DNA from: Glycomyces arizonensis DSM 44726
GTDB lineage: Bacteria > Actinomycetota > Actinomycetes > Mycobacteriales > Micromonosporaceae
Assembly: GCF_000482705.1 (NCBI RefSeq)
Contig: NZ_KI519474.1
Coordinates: 124,001 to 188,000, forward strand
Direction of reading: 5' to 3'
Length of the DNA: 64,000 bases
Shown here: piece by piece, positions 6,600 through 14,549 of the stretch
Layout of the letters: every line of letters begins with the position of its first letter
Position numbering within the stretch: the stretch's first letter is position 1
Program-made: the position numbers and the translations under genes
The notes under the pieces: model-generated
Told to the model about the DNA's origin: nothing
Database searches by the model: none
The model's input: the letters and a program-made list of their open reading frames with translations, nothing else

Positions 6600-8172
6600 C
6601 TCCCTGCCCTCCCTCGGCTCCGCTCTGGATAGCCGCCCACTGCTCATCGGCGGTCATGCCCTGCCCATCGTCGTCGGGCTGGAACAGGTGCGCCGTGTAC
6701 ATGTTGGTTCTCGGTGTCCGCTTGATATACATCACGATACCCGCCTTGACCAGCATCTCTCGGCGTCCTTCCGGCCCCGACGAACGCCATCGCTCCCCGA
6801 AGGTCACCCCTAGCTGAGTCTCAACCCAACCGCCCGGTTCTGTCGGCTCAGATTCCAGAGACGCGATGCGGGCCGCCAACTGGTCCAACCGTGCGGTCTG
6901 GCGCTGAATCAACATGTCAGACGTGGCAGACTCCAGAGACTTTGACACGGCATCGAAAGCTGTACGCAGCTCGTCAAGCTCGCGCGAATGGTCCGATCGC
7001 TGTACATAGGTTCGCTCAATCACGGGGTCATCCTCATACTGGCCCAAGAACAACGACTCCAAGTAATCCCATGCGACATCCACAGCGATCATGCCTTTAT
7101 TCGGGCACTCGCCACGGTGCCCTTTCTTGCATAGCACGTACTGATAGATTCGGCCGTTTACCTTCCTGGTTGAGCCGTTCAGGTTCCGCCCGCAGTCGTA
7201 GCACTTTACGACCTCATGAAGTGGGTTAGCTGTCGCTTCACTGCTCGGCATACGCCGATACGGTGCGTCTAGCAAGCGTTGCACCTCTCGGAGCGTCGCT
7301 ACATCCGGCGAGCCGTCCGCAGTCGCCAAGACAGGATCGCAGAGCTTTATCGGCTCGCCCGTGACGGTATCCCGCGCCGTCCGCATCTTCCCGTCAACAT
7401 CACGCAACACCTGATACCCGAGCAGCGAATCAGTTGCGAACATAGCGGATATCGTCGTGTCATTCCAGCGGGTGCCCTTCGGTGCCTTCCCGTAGAATTT
7501 CCGAGTCCAATCCTTCGGCGACAACACGCCACGCTCGTTCAAGTCCTGAGCGATCGGGAGACGCTTCTCTCCCGAACGCAACCGAGTAACAATCTCGTAG
7601 ACGATAGGCGTTGTCTCTTCTGACTTTACCCATGTTCGATTGCCATTGGCGTCAACACCTGGTTTTGTGCCGAACGGCATCGAGCCGTTCAATGGTCGTT
7701 TCGATTCCCTCAAATAGTCCATCGTGTCGTTGACTCGAATAGCGAGGTTGGTTGACTCGATCTCGGCGAAGGCGACAACCACAGTCATAAGAAGCTCGGA
7801 AATAATCTTGTCGATCCCGTCCGCGTCGGGGTCGTATTGGATTGCTTCTGTAGCGGAAAAGACCTTTTTCTTATGCTTCTGTGCCCATGTGAGTACGTCT
7901 CGGAAGTCTTGCCCGTTCCGTACAAATCTGTCGACGCGCCAGAACACCAAGGCGTCGTACTGCGCGAGCTTGTCTGGTTCGGTCATCCAGGGTCCGAGCT
8001 TGGGGCGTTCGAAGGGGGAGTACTTCGACGCCGAGATGTCGAGGTCTTCCGGGTAGGCGATGATGTCGATTCGCTCGGCGTCTGCCTTGGTGTCGATGTG
8101 CCGCCGCTGGCGTGGGGGAGATGTCGTGTCGTCGTCAAGACGGCTAATCCGTATCGGTCCGATGCCTCGCAC
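6592..8172 (-). CDS. large serine integrase (serine recombinase)
   Basis: The 526-residue protein has the full large-serine-recombinase layout. The N-terminal resolvase domain has Ser10 in RISRLDDD and the arginine cluster VFWRVDRFVRN (about 76-86). It is followed by a recombinase domain (GSMPFGTKPGVDANG), a zinc ribbon with CYDCG and CKKGHRGEC around 325-360, a coiled-coil region, and a C-terminal tail. It integrates circular DNA by attP x attB exchange and needs a directionality factor for excision. The GTG start at 8172 follows GAGAGGAGAC. It lies at the edge of the element, 21 bases from the truncated GNAT gene and reading the same way, the usual position next to attP. Confidence 0.95.
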   Translation of the reverse strand: MRGIGPIRISRLDDDTTSPPRQRRHIDTKADAERIDIIAYPEDLDISASKYSPFERPKLGPWMTEPDKLAQYDALVFWRVDRFVRNGQDFRDVLTWAQKHKKKVFSATEAIQYDPDADGIDKIISELLMTVVVAFAEIESTNLAIRVNDTMDYLRESKRPLNGSMPFGTKPGVDANGNRTWVKSEETTPIVYEIVTRLRSGEKRLPIAQDLNERGVLSPKDWTRKFYGKAPKGTRWNDTTISAMFATDSLLGYQVLRDVDGKMRTARDTVTGEPIKLCDPVLATADGSPDVATLREVQRLLDAPYRRMPSSEATANPLHEVVKCYDCGRNLNGSTRKVNGRIYQYVLCKKGHRGECPNKGMIAVDVAWDYLESLFLGQYEDDPVIERTYVQRSDHSRELDELRTAFDAVSKSLESATSDMLIQRQTARLDQLAARIASLESEPTEPGGWVETQLGVTFGERWRSSGPEGRREMLVKAGIVMYIKRTPRTNMYTAHLFQPDDDGQGMTADEQWAAIQSGAEGGQGAA

Positions 8173-8179
8173 TTGCGTC

Positions 8180-8232
8180 TCCTCTCGGGTGTGCTACGCT
8201 TCAGCTAGAGATTGTACCTTCTCGAATACGCC
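8180..8232. other. probable attR junction of the integrated element
   Basis: The GNAT reading frame loses similarity to its two-domain paralogue at about 8205-8230 (residues GVFEKVQSLAEA), and base composition changes from chromosome-like to AT-richer at the same place. The serine integrase starts at 8172. Together these place the crossover in this interval. The partner half-site and attL must lie left of the window. Confidence 0.6.
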
Positions 8233-8910
8233 CAGCGGCATGTCGGTGTACATGCGGGCGTGCATGTACGCCATGCCGTCGAGCAGCTCGGCGGGCGGCT
8301 CGCCCTCGAACACGACGGTCTCGAAGCCGTCGGCCCGCTGCCACGCCTCGTTCCACAGCCGCTCGATCGCGGCGTCGTCGACCTTGTCGAGGTCGCAGAT
8401 CCGGACCACGTTGTCGAGCGTGTTCTTGTACCCGGTGGCCTCGGCGAAGCCGACCGCGCTGTCCCCGACGGCCGTGCTGCCGGGGATCGGGACGGGCGCC
8501 CACGTCGAGACGGTGGTGCGGCCGAGCTCGGCCGCGCGCCGCTCCAGGTGCGCCAGCAGCGCCGAGCCGATGCCCTGGCGGCGGTGGTCGGGGTGCACCT
8601 CGAGCTCGATCTCGGCCAGGTGCGTGTTGTCGCGCACCGGCAGCTCGATGGAGTACCAGCCGAGGGCCCGGCCGTCCCGGACGGCCGCCCAGCGCTCGGT
8701 GTCCGTGTCGGACCGGTGCTGGACGAGGCCCATCATGCGGTGGGTGGGCTGCCAGCCCATGCTGTCGCGCCAGTCGTGCCGCTCGACGGCCTCGCCGATG
8801 GCGAGCCAGGACTGCACCAGTTCGTGGTCGGCGGGGTCGATCGGGACGATGTCGAAAGTGGCGCTGTCGAATGCGGCGCTGTTGGATGAAGCGCTGTCGA
8901 AATCCTTCAT
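8194..8910 (-). pseudogene. GNAT acetyltransferase truncated by element insertion (N-terminal half)
   Basis: The 238-residue product carries one complete GNAT domain, with the acetyl-CoA loop VHPDHRRQGIGSALL near residues 105-119. Its end then aligns with the linker of the neighbouring two-domain GNAT (LLDGMAYMHARMYTDMP versus LVDGIGYLHSRILTDSP), after which the frame diverges into element sequence and stops at 8194. The second GNAT domain is therefore missing. The first domain may still fold and acetylate an amine substrate. The start ATG at 8910 has GGGAG upstream. Transcription from this gene would read straight into the integrase. Confidence 0.75.
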
Positions 8911-8956
8911 GCGGGGAGTCTCCCGTGCGTCGGTGCAGCGGGCAAGCGGATTTGCC

Positions 8957-9982
8957 TCAAGCCAGGGCCTTCTGGAACAGCGTGCCGAAGGCGCCCCGGC
9001 GGTAGCCGAGCGATTCGTTGATGGCGATCATGTGGCGGTTGTCCTCGGCGTTGCCGGTCCAGATGCGGCGCATCTTGGGGCGCCAGTCGCGGACGCGGCG
9101 CTGGTTGGCGATCTTGAGGAGGGTGCCGAGCCGGTGGCCGCGGAAGCGCGGGTCGACGATCGTGTCGCCCTGGTTCGCCTCGTGCTCGCGGCCCGCGTCG
9201 ATGTGGATCTCGGTGTAGCCGGCGACCGTGCCCGACTCGGTGTGGACCGCCGCGGCATGAAGGTGCAGGACGCCCTGTTCGCGGCGGAGGCGCTCCTCGT
9301 CGCGGACGCGGGCGGTGTCGAAGACGATCTTGCGGACGTCCCAGTCGCCGGTGGGGGAGTCGGTGAGGATGCGGCTGTGGAGGTAGCCGATGCCGTCGAC
9401 GAGCGCCTCGTCGATCGCGCCTTCGAAGAGGACGATCTCGAAGCCCTCGGCGTGCTCCAGCGATTCGGTCCACAGCCGGTCGAGTTCGGCGTCGTCGACG
9501 TCGTCGAGGTCCACGAAGCGCAGGCCCATGGTCATGGCCTTCGCGTAGCCGTGCCGTTCGAGGAAGGCGGAGCCGAAGTCGAGGAACTCCGGCCCTTCGG
9601 GGACGGGGCTGCGGACGGAGACGGTGAGGTTGGTGCGGCCGAGCTCGGCGGCGCGGGACTCGACGTGGCCGAGCAGGGCCGAGCCGACGCCCCGGCGGCG
9701 GAAGTCGGGGTGGACGCGGACGTCGAACTGGAGGTTGTGCGTGTTGTCCAGCACCGGCAGATGCACGGGGGAGAAACCGATCACGCGGCCGTCCTCGACG
9801 GCGGCCCATTCCTCGCGGGTCTTGTTGCGGTGGTGCTGGATGAAGTTGAGCATGAGCGAGGTCGGGGTGGGCGGCGGCAGGGGAATGCGGTCGTGCGCGA
9901 ACACGGAGAGGGCGGTGTCGATCTTGGACTGGATCAGATCGTGGTCGGTGTGGCCGAGCCGGACGATCGCGAAGTCACTCAT
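8957..9982 (-). CDS. two-domain GNAT-family N-acetyltransferase
   Basis: The 341-residue protein starts MSDFAIVRLGHTD at 9982; frames extending upstream are Arg-rich noise. It has two tandem GNAT folds. The first has VHPDFRRRGVGSALLGH near 103-119 as acetyl-CoA loop. The second has DPRFRGHRLGTLLKIAN near 272-288 and an NxxMIxINxxLGY signature near its end. Such tandem GNATs resemble mycothiol synthase in design, but sequence similarity to MshD is not evident, so substrate is unknown. It is paralogous to the truncated gene 46 bases downstream; the pair looks like a local duplication. Confidence 0.85.
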   Translation of the reverse strand: MSDFAIVRLGHTDHDLIQSKIDTALSVFAHDRIPLPPPTPTSLMLNFIQHHRNKTREEWAAVEDGRVIGFSPVHLPVLDNTHNLQFDVRVHPDFRRRGVGSALLGHVESRAAELGRTNLTVSVRSPVPEGPEFLDFGSAFLERHGYAKAMTMGLRFVDLDDVDDAELDRLWTESLEHAEGFEIVLFEGAIDEALVDGIGYLHSRILTDSPTGDWDVRKIVFDTARVRDEERLRREQGVLHLHAAAVHTESGTVAGYTEIHIDAGREHEANQGDTIVDPRFRGHRLGTLLKIANQRRVRDWRPKMRRIWTGNAEDNRHMIAINESLGYRRGAFGTLFQKALA

Positions 9983-10743
9983 CCGCCGAGTGTGGCCGAC
10001 CCCACCGACAAGTTCAAGAGGATTACTCCCGCAACCGTTGCCGCGGAACCGTTCGGCGCCCAGGAACGCCCGAAGGCCCCGCCCGCCCCCGTACGCCTTC
10101 GCGCGGAACCGCTCGGCGCAGAGGAAGGAGCTTGAGGACGGAGGCCGAATGCGCTCGCCGCGCTGCGGTGGCACCGCATCCGCTTTCGAGAGGGTCGGGC
10201 GGCATCGTTCCACCGAATGTGCCTGTCGGCGCCGAAGAACGATCGTGAGGGCCGAGCACCCGTTGCGGCCGAAGACCCCTGACCGCGAAGCTGGGTCCGC
10301 ACGCGGCGTTCGGCCCTGAGCGTCGCGGCGGACCGCCGCACCGATGTGGGGGCCATGCCGCCGGGGTGGTCATCGACCGCGCTGCGATGTCGGCGGTACC
10401 GTCGGAAGATCCGATTTCGCTGCGAAGCCGCTGCCGTCGGAGGACACTGGGGTGAAGAGCACCGGGTCCTGAAGATCCCAGAGGAAGAGATTGGTCGGGA
10501 GACCGCAGACCCTGACACCGGCTGGCGCTGCTCGACACGTTCTAGCCCCAGGACTCGCAGTCAACCGGGTGAGTGGCGACAGGACGGCTGCGGCCTCCCG
10601 CAAGAAGAATTCTTACTCATTCAGTGAATACGGTCAAGACCCGATCTTCGCTTCTTTTTGTCGGGTACCCGACAGTTGCCTTCACATCGGTCACAGAGAG
10701 TGATAATTTTGGCGGTTCGGCAAGCGTTTTACATAACCCCTGG
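9983..10743. other. 760-bp gene-free interval between GNAT and thrC
   Basis: Frames here are short, lack ribosome-binding sites and have the composition of random GC-rich DNA. Two similar blocks, CGCGGAACCG(T/C)TCGGCGC, occur near 10040 and 10099 as an imperfect direct repeat. The last 140 bases (from about 10600) are AT-richer and could contain the end signals of thrC. No RNA motif is recognised. Confidence 0.4.
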
Positions 10744-12021
10744 TCACGCTTGCAGCAGCCCCGCCTCACGAGCCGATTTCAGCGACGGCTTCACCGTGTG
10801 TGTCGGCCCCACCAGCGACGATACGGCGTCCAAAGTCTTCAGCCCATCGCCGGTGTTGTAGATGACCGTCTCCGCCTCGGGGTCCAGGCGACCGGACTCC
10901 AGAAGCTTACGGAGCGTAGCGACGACCACGCCGCCGGCCGTTTCAGCGAATACGCCGGTGGTCGACGCGAGCAACCTGATGCCGTCCCGGATCTCGTCGT
11001 CGTCGACCTTCGCCATGCCGCCGCCGGTCGACCGGCACGCCTCGATCGCGTACGGACCGGCCGCCGGGTCGCCGATGTTCAGGCTCTTGGCGATCCCGGT
11101 GGGCTTGACCGGCGTGATGACGTCGGTGCCCGCGCTGAAGGCGTCGGCGATCGGGCTGCACCCGGCCGACTGGGCGCCGAAGACGCGGACCTTGCCGGAG
11201 TCGGTCAGGCCGATCTCGGCCGACTCCTCGAACGCCTTGTGGATCTTGGTGAGCAGCTCGCCCGATGCCATCGGGACGACGACCTGCTCGGGCAGCCGCC
11301 AGCCGAGCTGCTCGGCGACCTCGTAGCCGAGCGTCTTGGAGCCCTCGGCGTAGTAGGGGCGGAGGTTGACGTTCACGAACGCGGTGGACTCGAACTCGTC
11401 GGTCTCGGTCAGCTCCGAGCACAGGCGGTTCACGTCGTCGTAGGAGCCCTCGACGGCCACGAGCTGGTTGCCGTAGACGGCGGTCATGACGATCTTGCCG
11501 GGTTCGAGGTCGTGGGGGACGAACACGGTGGAGGGGATGCCGGCGCGGGCGGCGTGGGCGGCGACGGAGTTGGCGAGGTTGCCCGTCGAGGCGCACGCGA
11601 AGCGGTCGAAGCCGAGCTTGACGGCCGCGGAGACGGCGGTGGAGACCACGCGGTCCTTGAAGGAGTGGGTGGGGTTGGCGCTGTCGTCCTTGACCCAGAG
11701 CTTGCGCATCCCGAGGGCCTCCGCGAGGTGCTTCGCGTCGATGAGGGGGGTGAGACCGGGGTCGAGGCTGACGCGGTCGGCCGGGTCGACGCCGACGGGG
11801 AGGAGCGGGGCGTAGCGCCAGATGCTCTGGGGTCCGGCCTCGATCTGCTCGCGGGTGACCTTGGCGAGCGCGTCCTGGTCGTAGTCGACCTCGAGCGGGC
11901 CGAAGCACTGCCAACAGGCGTGCTGCGCGATCAGGTCATAGGTGGTGCCGCAGTTGCGACAGATGAGTCCTTTGGCCGGGCTGTCGGCGAACAGGCTGGA
12001 CTGCGCATTGGCTGAAGACAT
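10744..12021 (-). CDS. thrC: threonine synthase
   Basis: The 425-residue PLP enzyme converts O-phosphohomoserine to threonine. An N-terminal zinc-ribbon-like module has CRNC (21-24) and CWQC (36-39), then the fold-type II core with the PLP lysine in HSFKDR (Lys122), the phosphate-binding STGNLANS loop, and SAGCSP. The ATG at 12021 is preferred to upstream frames because GGAGGAG lies ten bases before it and a complete SAM-I riboswitch ends just ahead. That riboswitch suggests control by S-adenosylmethionine, which is logical because O-phosphohomoserine is the branch point to methionine. No neighbour is co-transcribed. Confidence 0.95.
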   Translation of the reverse strand: MSSANAQSSLFADSPAKGLICRNCGTTYDLIAQHACWQCFGPLEVDYDQDALAKVTREQIEAGPQSIWRYAPLLPVGVDPADRVSLDPGLTPLIDAKHLAEALGMRKLWVKDDSANPTHSFKDRVVSTAVSAAVKLGFDRFACASTGNLANSVAAHAARAGIPSTVFVPHDLEPGKIVMTAVYGNQLVAVEGSYDDVNRLCSELTETDEFESTAFVNVNLRPYYAEGSKTLGYEVAEQLGWRLPEQVVVPMASGELLTKIHKAFEESAEIGLTDSGKVRVFGAQSAGCSPIADAFSAGTDVITPVKPTGIAKSLNIGDPAAGPYAIEACRSTGGGMAKVDDDEIRDGIRLLASTTGVFAETAGGVVVATLRKLLESGRLDPEAETVIYNTGDGLKTLDAVSSLVGPTHTVKPSLKSAREAGLLQA

Positions 12022-12037
12022 ACGAGAAGGCTCCTCC

Positions 12038-12141
12038 CTCATCTTTCCCGCTGAGCGGGCCGGAATTGGCACCTGCCGGCGTTGCCGCCGGTGGTTGCCG
12101 CAGCGTCATCGGGCCGGACCCCTCAGCTGCTCTGGATGAAG
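12038..12141 (-). promoter_or_regulatory. SAM-I (S-box) riboswitch upstream of thrC
   Basis: On the minus strand the segment carries the S-box consensus elements in order: ATCCAGAG, CTGAGGG, GGCCCGATGA, GCGGCAACC, a variable hairpin, AGGTGCCAATTCC, a CCCGCT...GCGGG hairpin and GAAAGATGAG. P1 pairs the first CATC with GATG. The P1 3' strand directly abuts the GGAGGAG ribosome-binding site of thrC, and no terminator is apparent, so control is probably translational. Confidence 0.93.
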
Positions 12142-12190
12142 TACGAGCCGAATGCTACGGCCGCCCGCAGCGGAGCGGCAACCGCAGTTC

Positions 12191-12368
12191 CACGAAGTGG
12201 AACCAACGGCACGGTCACGAAGTGGAATCAACGGCACGGTCACGAAGTGGAACTAGAGGCACGGTCACGAAGTGGAACCAAAGACACGGTCACGAAGTGG
12301 AATCAACGGCATGGTCACGAGAGGTGGAACCAAGCGGTACGGCCACGCAGTACCGATCGAGTCATGGT
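12191..12368. repeat. 25-bp tandem repeat array, about seven copies
   Basis: Units of the form CACGAAGTGGAAC(C/T)AACGGCACGGT begin at 12191, 12216, 12241, 12266 and 12291. A 28-bp variant starts at 12316 and a decayed copy at 12344. The first copy extends to the palindrome TTCCACGAAGTGGAA. The period is not a multiple of three and no frame with coding character spans it, so it is a non-coding minisatellite or binding-site array. Confidence 0.85.
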
Positions 12369-12501
12369 CGCGGCCCTACCGGCCAACTCGCTTCCCGGCC
12401 CGCCTGACTGCGCGCGTGAGAATCGCCGACCGCCTCTGGGTGCCTGACCGCAACCCGCCGCTGTGTGCAACACGACGGTTGTTCGCGACCAGCATTGAGC
12501 G

Positions 12502-12580
12502 GAGTTATAGGTTATAGAAACCTCATGGGCATGTTATAAGATATATCCTATAATTTATAACGATAATATAGGCTATAACC
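12502..12580. other. AT-rich island with five GTTATA(A/G) heptamers
   Basis: About 80 bases downstream of folP are strongly AT-rich in an otherwise GC-rich setting. GTTATAG occurs at 12504-12510 and 12511-12517, GTTATAA at 12533-12539, and inverted copies TTATAAC at 12555-12561 and CTATAAC at 12573-12579. The arrangement is roughly symmetric, and suggests a protein-binding cluster or a recombination/insertion scar. Confidence 0.6.
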
Positions 12581-12585
12581 TTCGT

Positions 12586-13425
12586 TCAGGCGGCCTGCTT
12601 CGTCGCCAGCCACACGGCCCTCGCGTCGGCCGTTCCCGCCACGTCGTGGACGCGCACGCCCCACGCTCCCGCCTCGAACGCCAGCATCGAGGTCGCCAGC
12701 GTCGCCGCCTCCCGCTGGCCCACCGGGCGCGGCTTGCCGCCCTCGTCGGCCAGCAGCTTCCCCAGATACGACTTCCGCGACGACGCGAACAGCACGGGGT
12801 AGCCCAGCGCCACGAACTCGCCCAGGTGCGCCGACAGCCGCCAGTTGTGCTCGGCGGTCTTGGCGAAGCCCAGCCCCGGGTCCAGAATCAGCCTGCTCGC
12901 GTCCACACCCGACTCCAAGGCCGCCTCGACGCGGTCCTCCAGCTCGGCCTTCACGTCCGCCACGATGTTGTCGTAATGCGCCAGCCGCTGCATGTCCGCC
13001 GAGTGCCCGCGCCAGTGCATGAGCACCCACCGCACCCCCGAGTCGGCCACCACGCGGGCCATGTCCGGGTCGGCCAGGCCCCCGGAGACGTCGTTGACCA
13101 CGCTCGCCCCCGCCTCGATCGCGGCGGCGGCCACCGCCGCCCGCGTCGTGTCGATCGACACCGCCAATCCCCGCTCGGCGAGCGCCGCCACCACGTCCAC
13201 CACCCTGGCGATCTCGGTCGCCGCGTCCACGCGCTCGGCGCCCGGTCGGGTCGACTCGCCGCCGACGTCGATCAGGTCGGCCCCCTCGGCGGCCATCTGC
13301 TCGCCGTGGCCCACCGCGTCCTCGAAGTCGAGGTAGCGCCCGCCGTCGGAGAAGGAATCCGGCGTGACGTTGAGGACCCCCATGATCCGCGGCCGGGCCG
13401 CGTGCGTGTCGTGTGGTGTGGTCAC
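12586..13425 (-). CDS. folP: dihydropteroate synthase
   Basis: The 279-residue TIM-barrel enzyme condenses p-aminobenzoate with dihydropterin pyrophosphate in folate synthesis and is the sulfonamide target. Seen motifs are GVLNVTPDSFSDGG (16-29), DVGGESTRPGA (53-63), the DPGLGFAKTAEHN segment (182-194) and SSRKS (215-219). GTG at 13425 is taken as start since it gives normal length; the upstream extension is poor. Other folate genes (folB, folK) lie 22 kb to the right, so the pathway is split here. Some actinobacteria encode a second folP-like paralogue, so the assignment as the active copy rests on the complete motifs. Confidence 0.93.
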   Translation of the reverse strand: MTTPHDTHAARPRIMGVLNVTPDSFSDGGRYLDFEDAVGHGEQMAAEGADLIDVGGESTRPGAERVDAATEIARVVDVVAALAERGLAVSIDTTRAAVAAAAIEAGASVVNDVSGGLADPDMARVVADSGVRWVLMHWRGHSADMQRLAHYDNIVADVKAELEDRVEAALESGVDASRLILDPGLGFAKTAEHNWRLSAHLGEFVALGYPVLFASSRKSYLGKLLADEGGKPRPVGQREAATLATSMLAFEAGAWGVRVHDVAGTADARAVWLATKQAA

Positions 13426-13466
13426 GATCTTGACGGTACCCGCGCTTCCCGCGCCGCCGAATGGGA

Positions 13467-14549
13467 TTAAGCGAGGTCCGTGAGGTCCAGCACGTGCCAC
13501 GCCCGCACCTCGCCCGACCCGGTCGACCACCACAGGCGCCGTGCGTCCGCGCCGGTCTCGCCCGCGGCCGAGGCCACCAGGTACGTCTCGGACTCGGCCA
13601 GGTCGAACAGCGTCACCCGTTGGGCATCGCCGACCTCGCCGGTCGACTCCTCAAGCGGCTCAAAGCGGTCGAGGAGCCCGACATCGGCCGCCACCGCCGA
13701 GGTGAAGCCCTCGGCGACGGTCACTCGGTCGGTCCCGTCTGGACGGACGAGGTCGACGCGGGAGCCGTCGGCGCCGGTCACGACGAGGCGGCACCACGTC
13801 GCCGAGCACAGCGCCAGCTCGTCGGAACCGGCCTCCACGAGCACCTCCGAGCCGTCCTCGGCGCTCACCAGCCGCGCCCCGCCGAGCGAGTCCGAACCCG
13901 CGCTGACCAGCCACGGCCACGCGGCGGCCTGCCAGGCGCCGGGGTGGTCCACGACCTCCACCTCGCCGCCGTCGACGCCCACGGAGCGGTGCTCGGTGGT
14001 GCGCTCGGCCGTGCGGGCCGTTGCGAGCCAGTGGAGTTCACCCGAGGCGAACTGGAGGTCGTAGGCGCTCCCGGCGAGCACGACGTCCCCGGTGTCGCCG
14101 GTGAGCGGCCGCGTCTCCTCAGGCGAGCCATCGGCGCCGCGGTCGGCGATCCACAGCTCGGAGACGACTCTGCCCACATCGTCCGGTGTGGACTCAATCC
14201 AGGCGAGGTGCTCCTCGCTCGCCGCGGCGGCGACCACGCCCGGGACGTCGCCGGGGTCGGCCAGCACCCTCATGGACGGATCGTCCCCGCCCTCGACGTA
14301 CAGCAGCCGCCCGGCCTCGTCAGTGCCCAGGGCCGTCGTGTCGTCCAGGAAGGACATCGGCTGCCACGCCCGCCCGTCGACCGTGCCCGGCCAGTCGACC
14401 GGCTCGGCGTCCCACGCCTCCCACACGGTCGGCGCGGCGTCGGCGGCCGGAGCGGTGACGGAGTCGCCGCGCTCGGGGGCGGGCCAGATCAACCAGGCGG
14501 CGGCGAGCGCGATCGCGCCGGCCAGCGTCCATCGCTGGGAGGCGGGCAT
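13467..14549 (-). CDS. secreted or membrane-anchored beta-propeller-like protein of unknown function
   Basis: The 360-residue product has a short basic N-terminus and one hydrophobic segment (WTLAGAIALAAAWLIW, about 7-22), then a long beta-rich extracellular region with Asp/Gly turns and Trp-ended strands, resembling a TolB- or LpqB-like propeller without clear repeats. Its ATG at 14547-14549 overlaps the stop of the HAD gene (TAATG), so the two are translationally coupled. No catalytic residues are evident. A role in envelope sensing or in presenting a ligand is possible, but nothing in the sequence proves it. Confidence 0.75.
   Translation of the reverse strand: MPASQRWTLAGAIALAAAWLIWPAPERGDSVTAPAADAAPTVWEAWDAEPVDWPGTVDGRAWQPMSFLDDTTALGTDEAGRLLYVEGGDDPSMRVLADPGDVPGVVAAAASEEHLAWIESTPDDVGRVVSELWIADRGADGSPEETRPLTGDTGDVVLAGSAYDLQFASGELHWLATARTAERTTEHRSVGVDGGEVEVVDHPGAWQAAAWPWLVSAGSDSLGGARLVSAEDGSEVLVEAGSDELALCSATWCRLVVTGADGSRVDLVRPDGTDRVTVAEGFTSAVAADVGLLDRFEPLEESTGEVGDAQRVTLFDLAESETYLVASAAGETGADARRLWWSTGSGEVRAWHVLDLTDLA

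Noticed and set aside
8060-10135. 691-codon plus-strand frame over both GNAT genes
   Set aside because: Antisense shadow caused by GC-rich codon bias; the minus-strand frames carry GNAT motifs.
10573-12015. 480-codon frame opposite thrC
   Set aside because: Antisense shadow; thrC has all threonine synthase motifs.
12191-12368. CRISPR array at the 25-bp repeats
   Set aside because: The units are directly adjacent with no unique spacers, and no cas genes are present.
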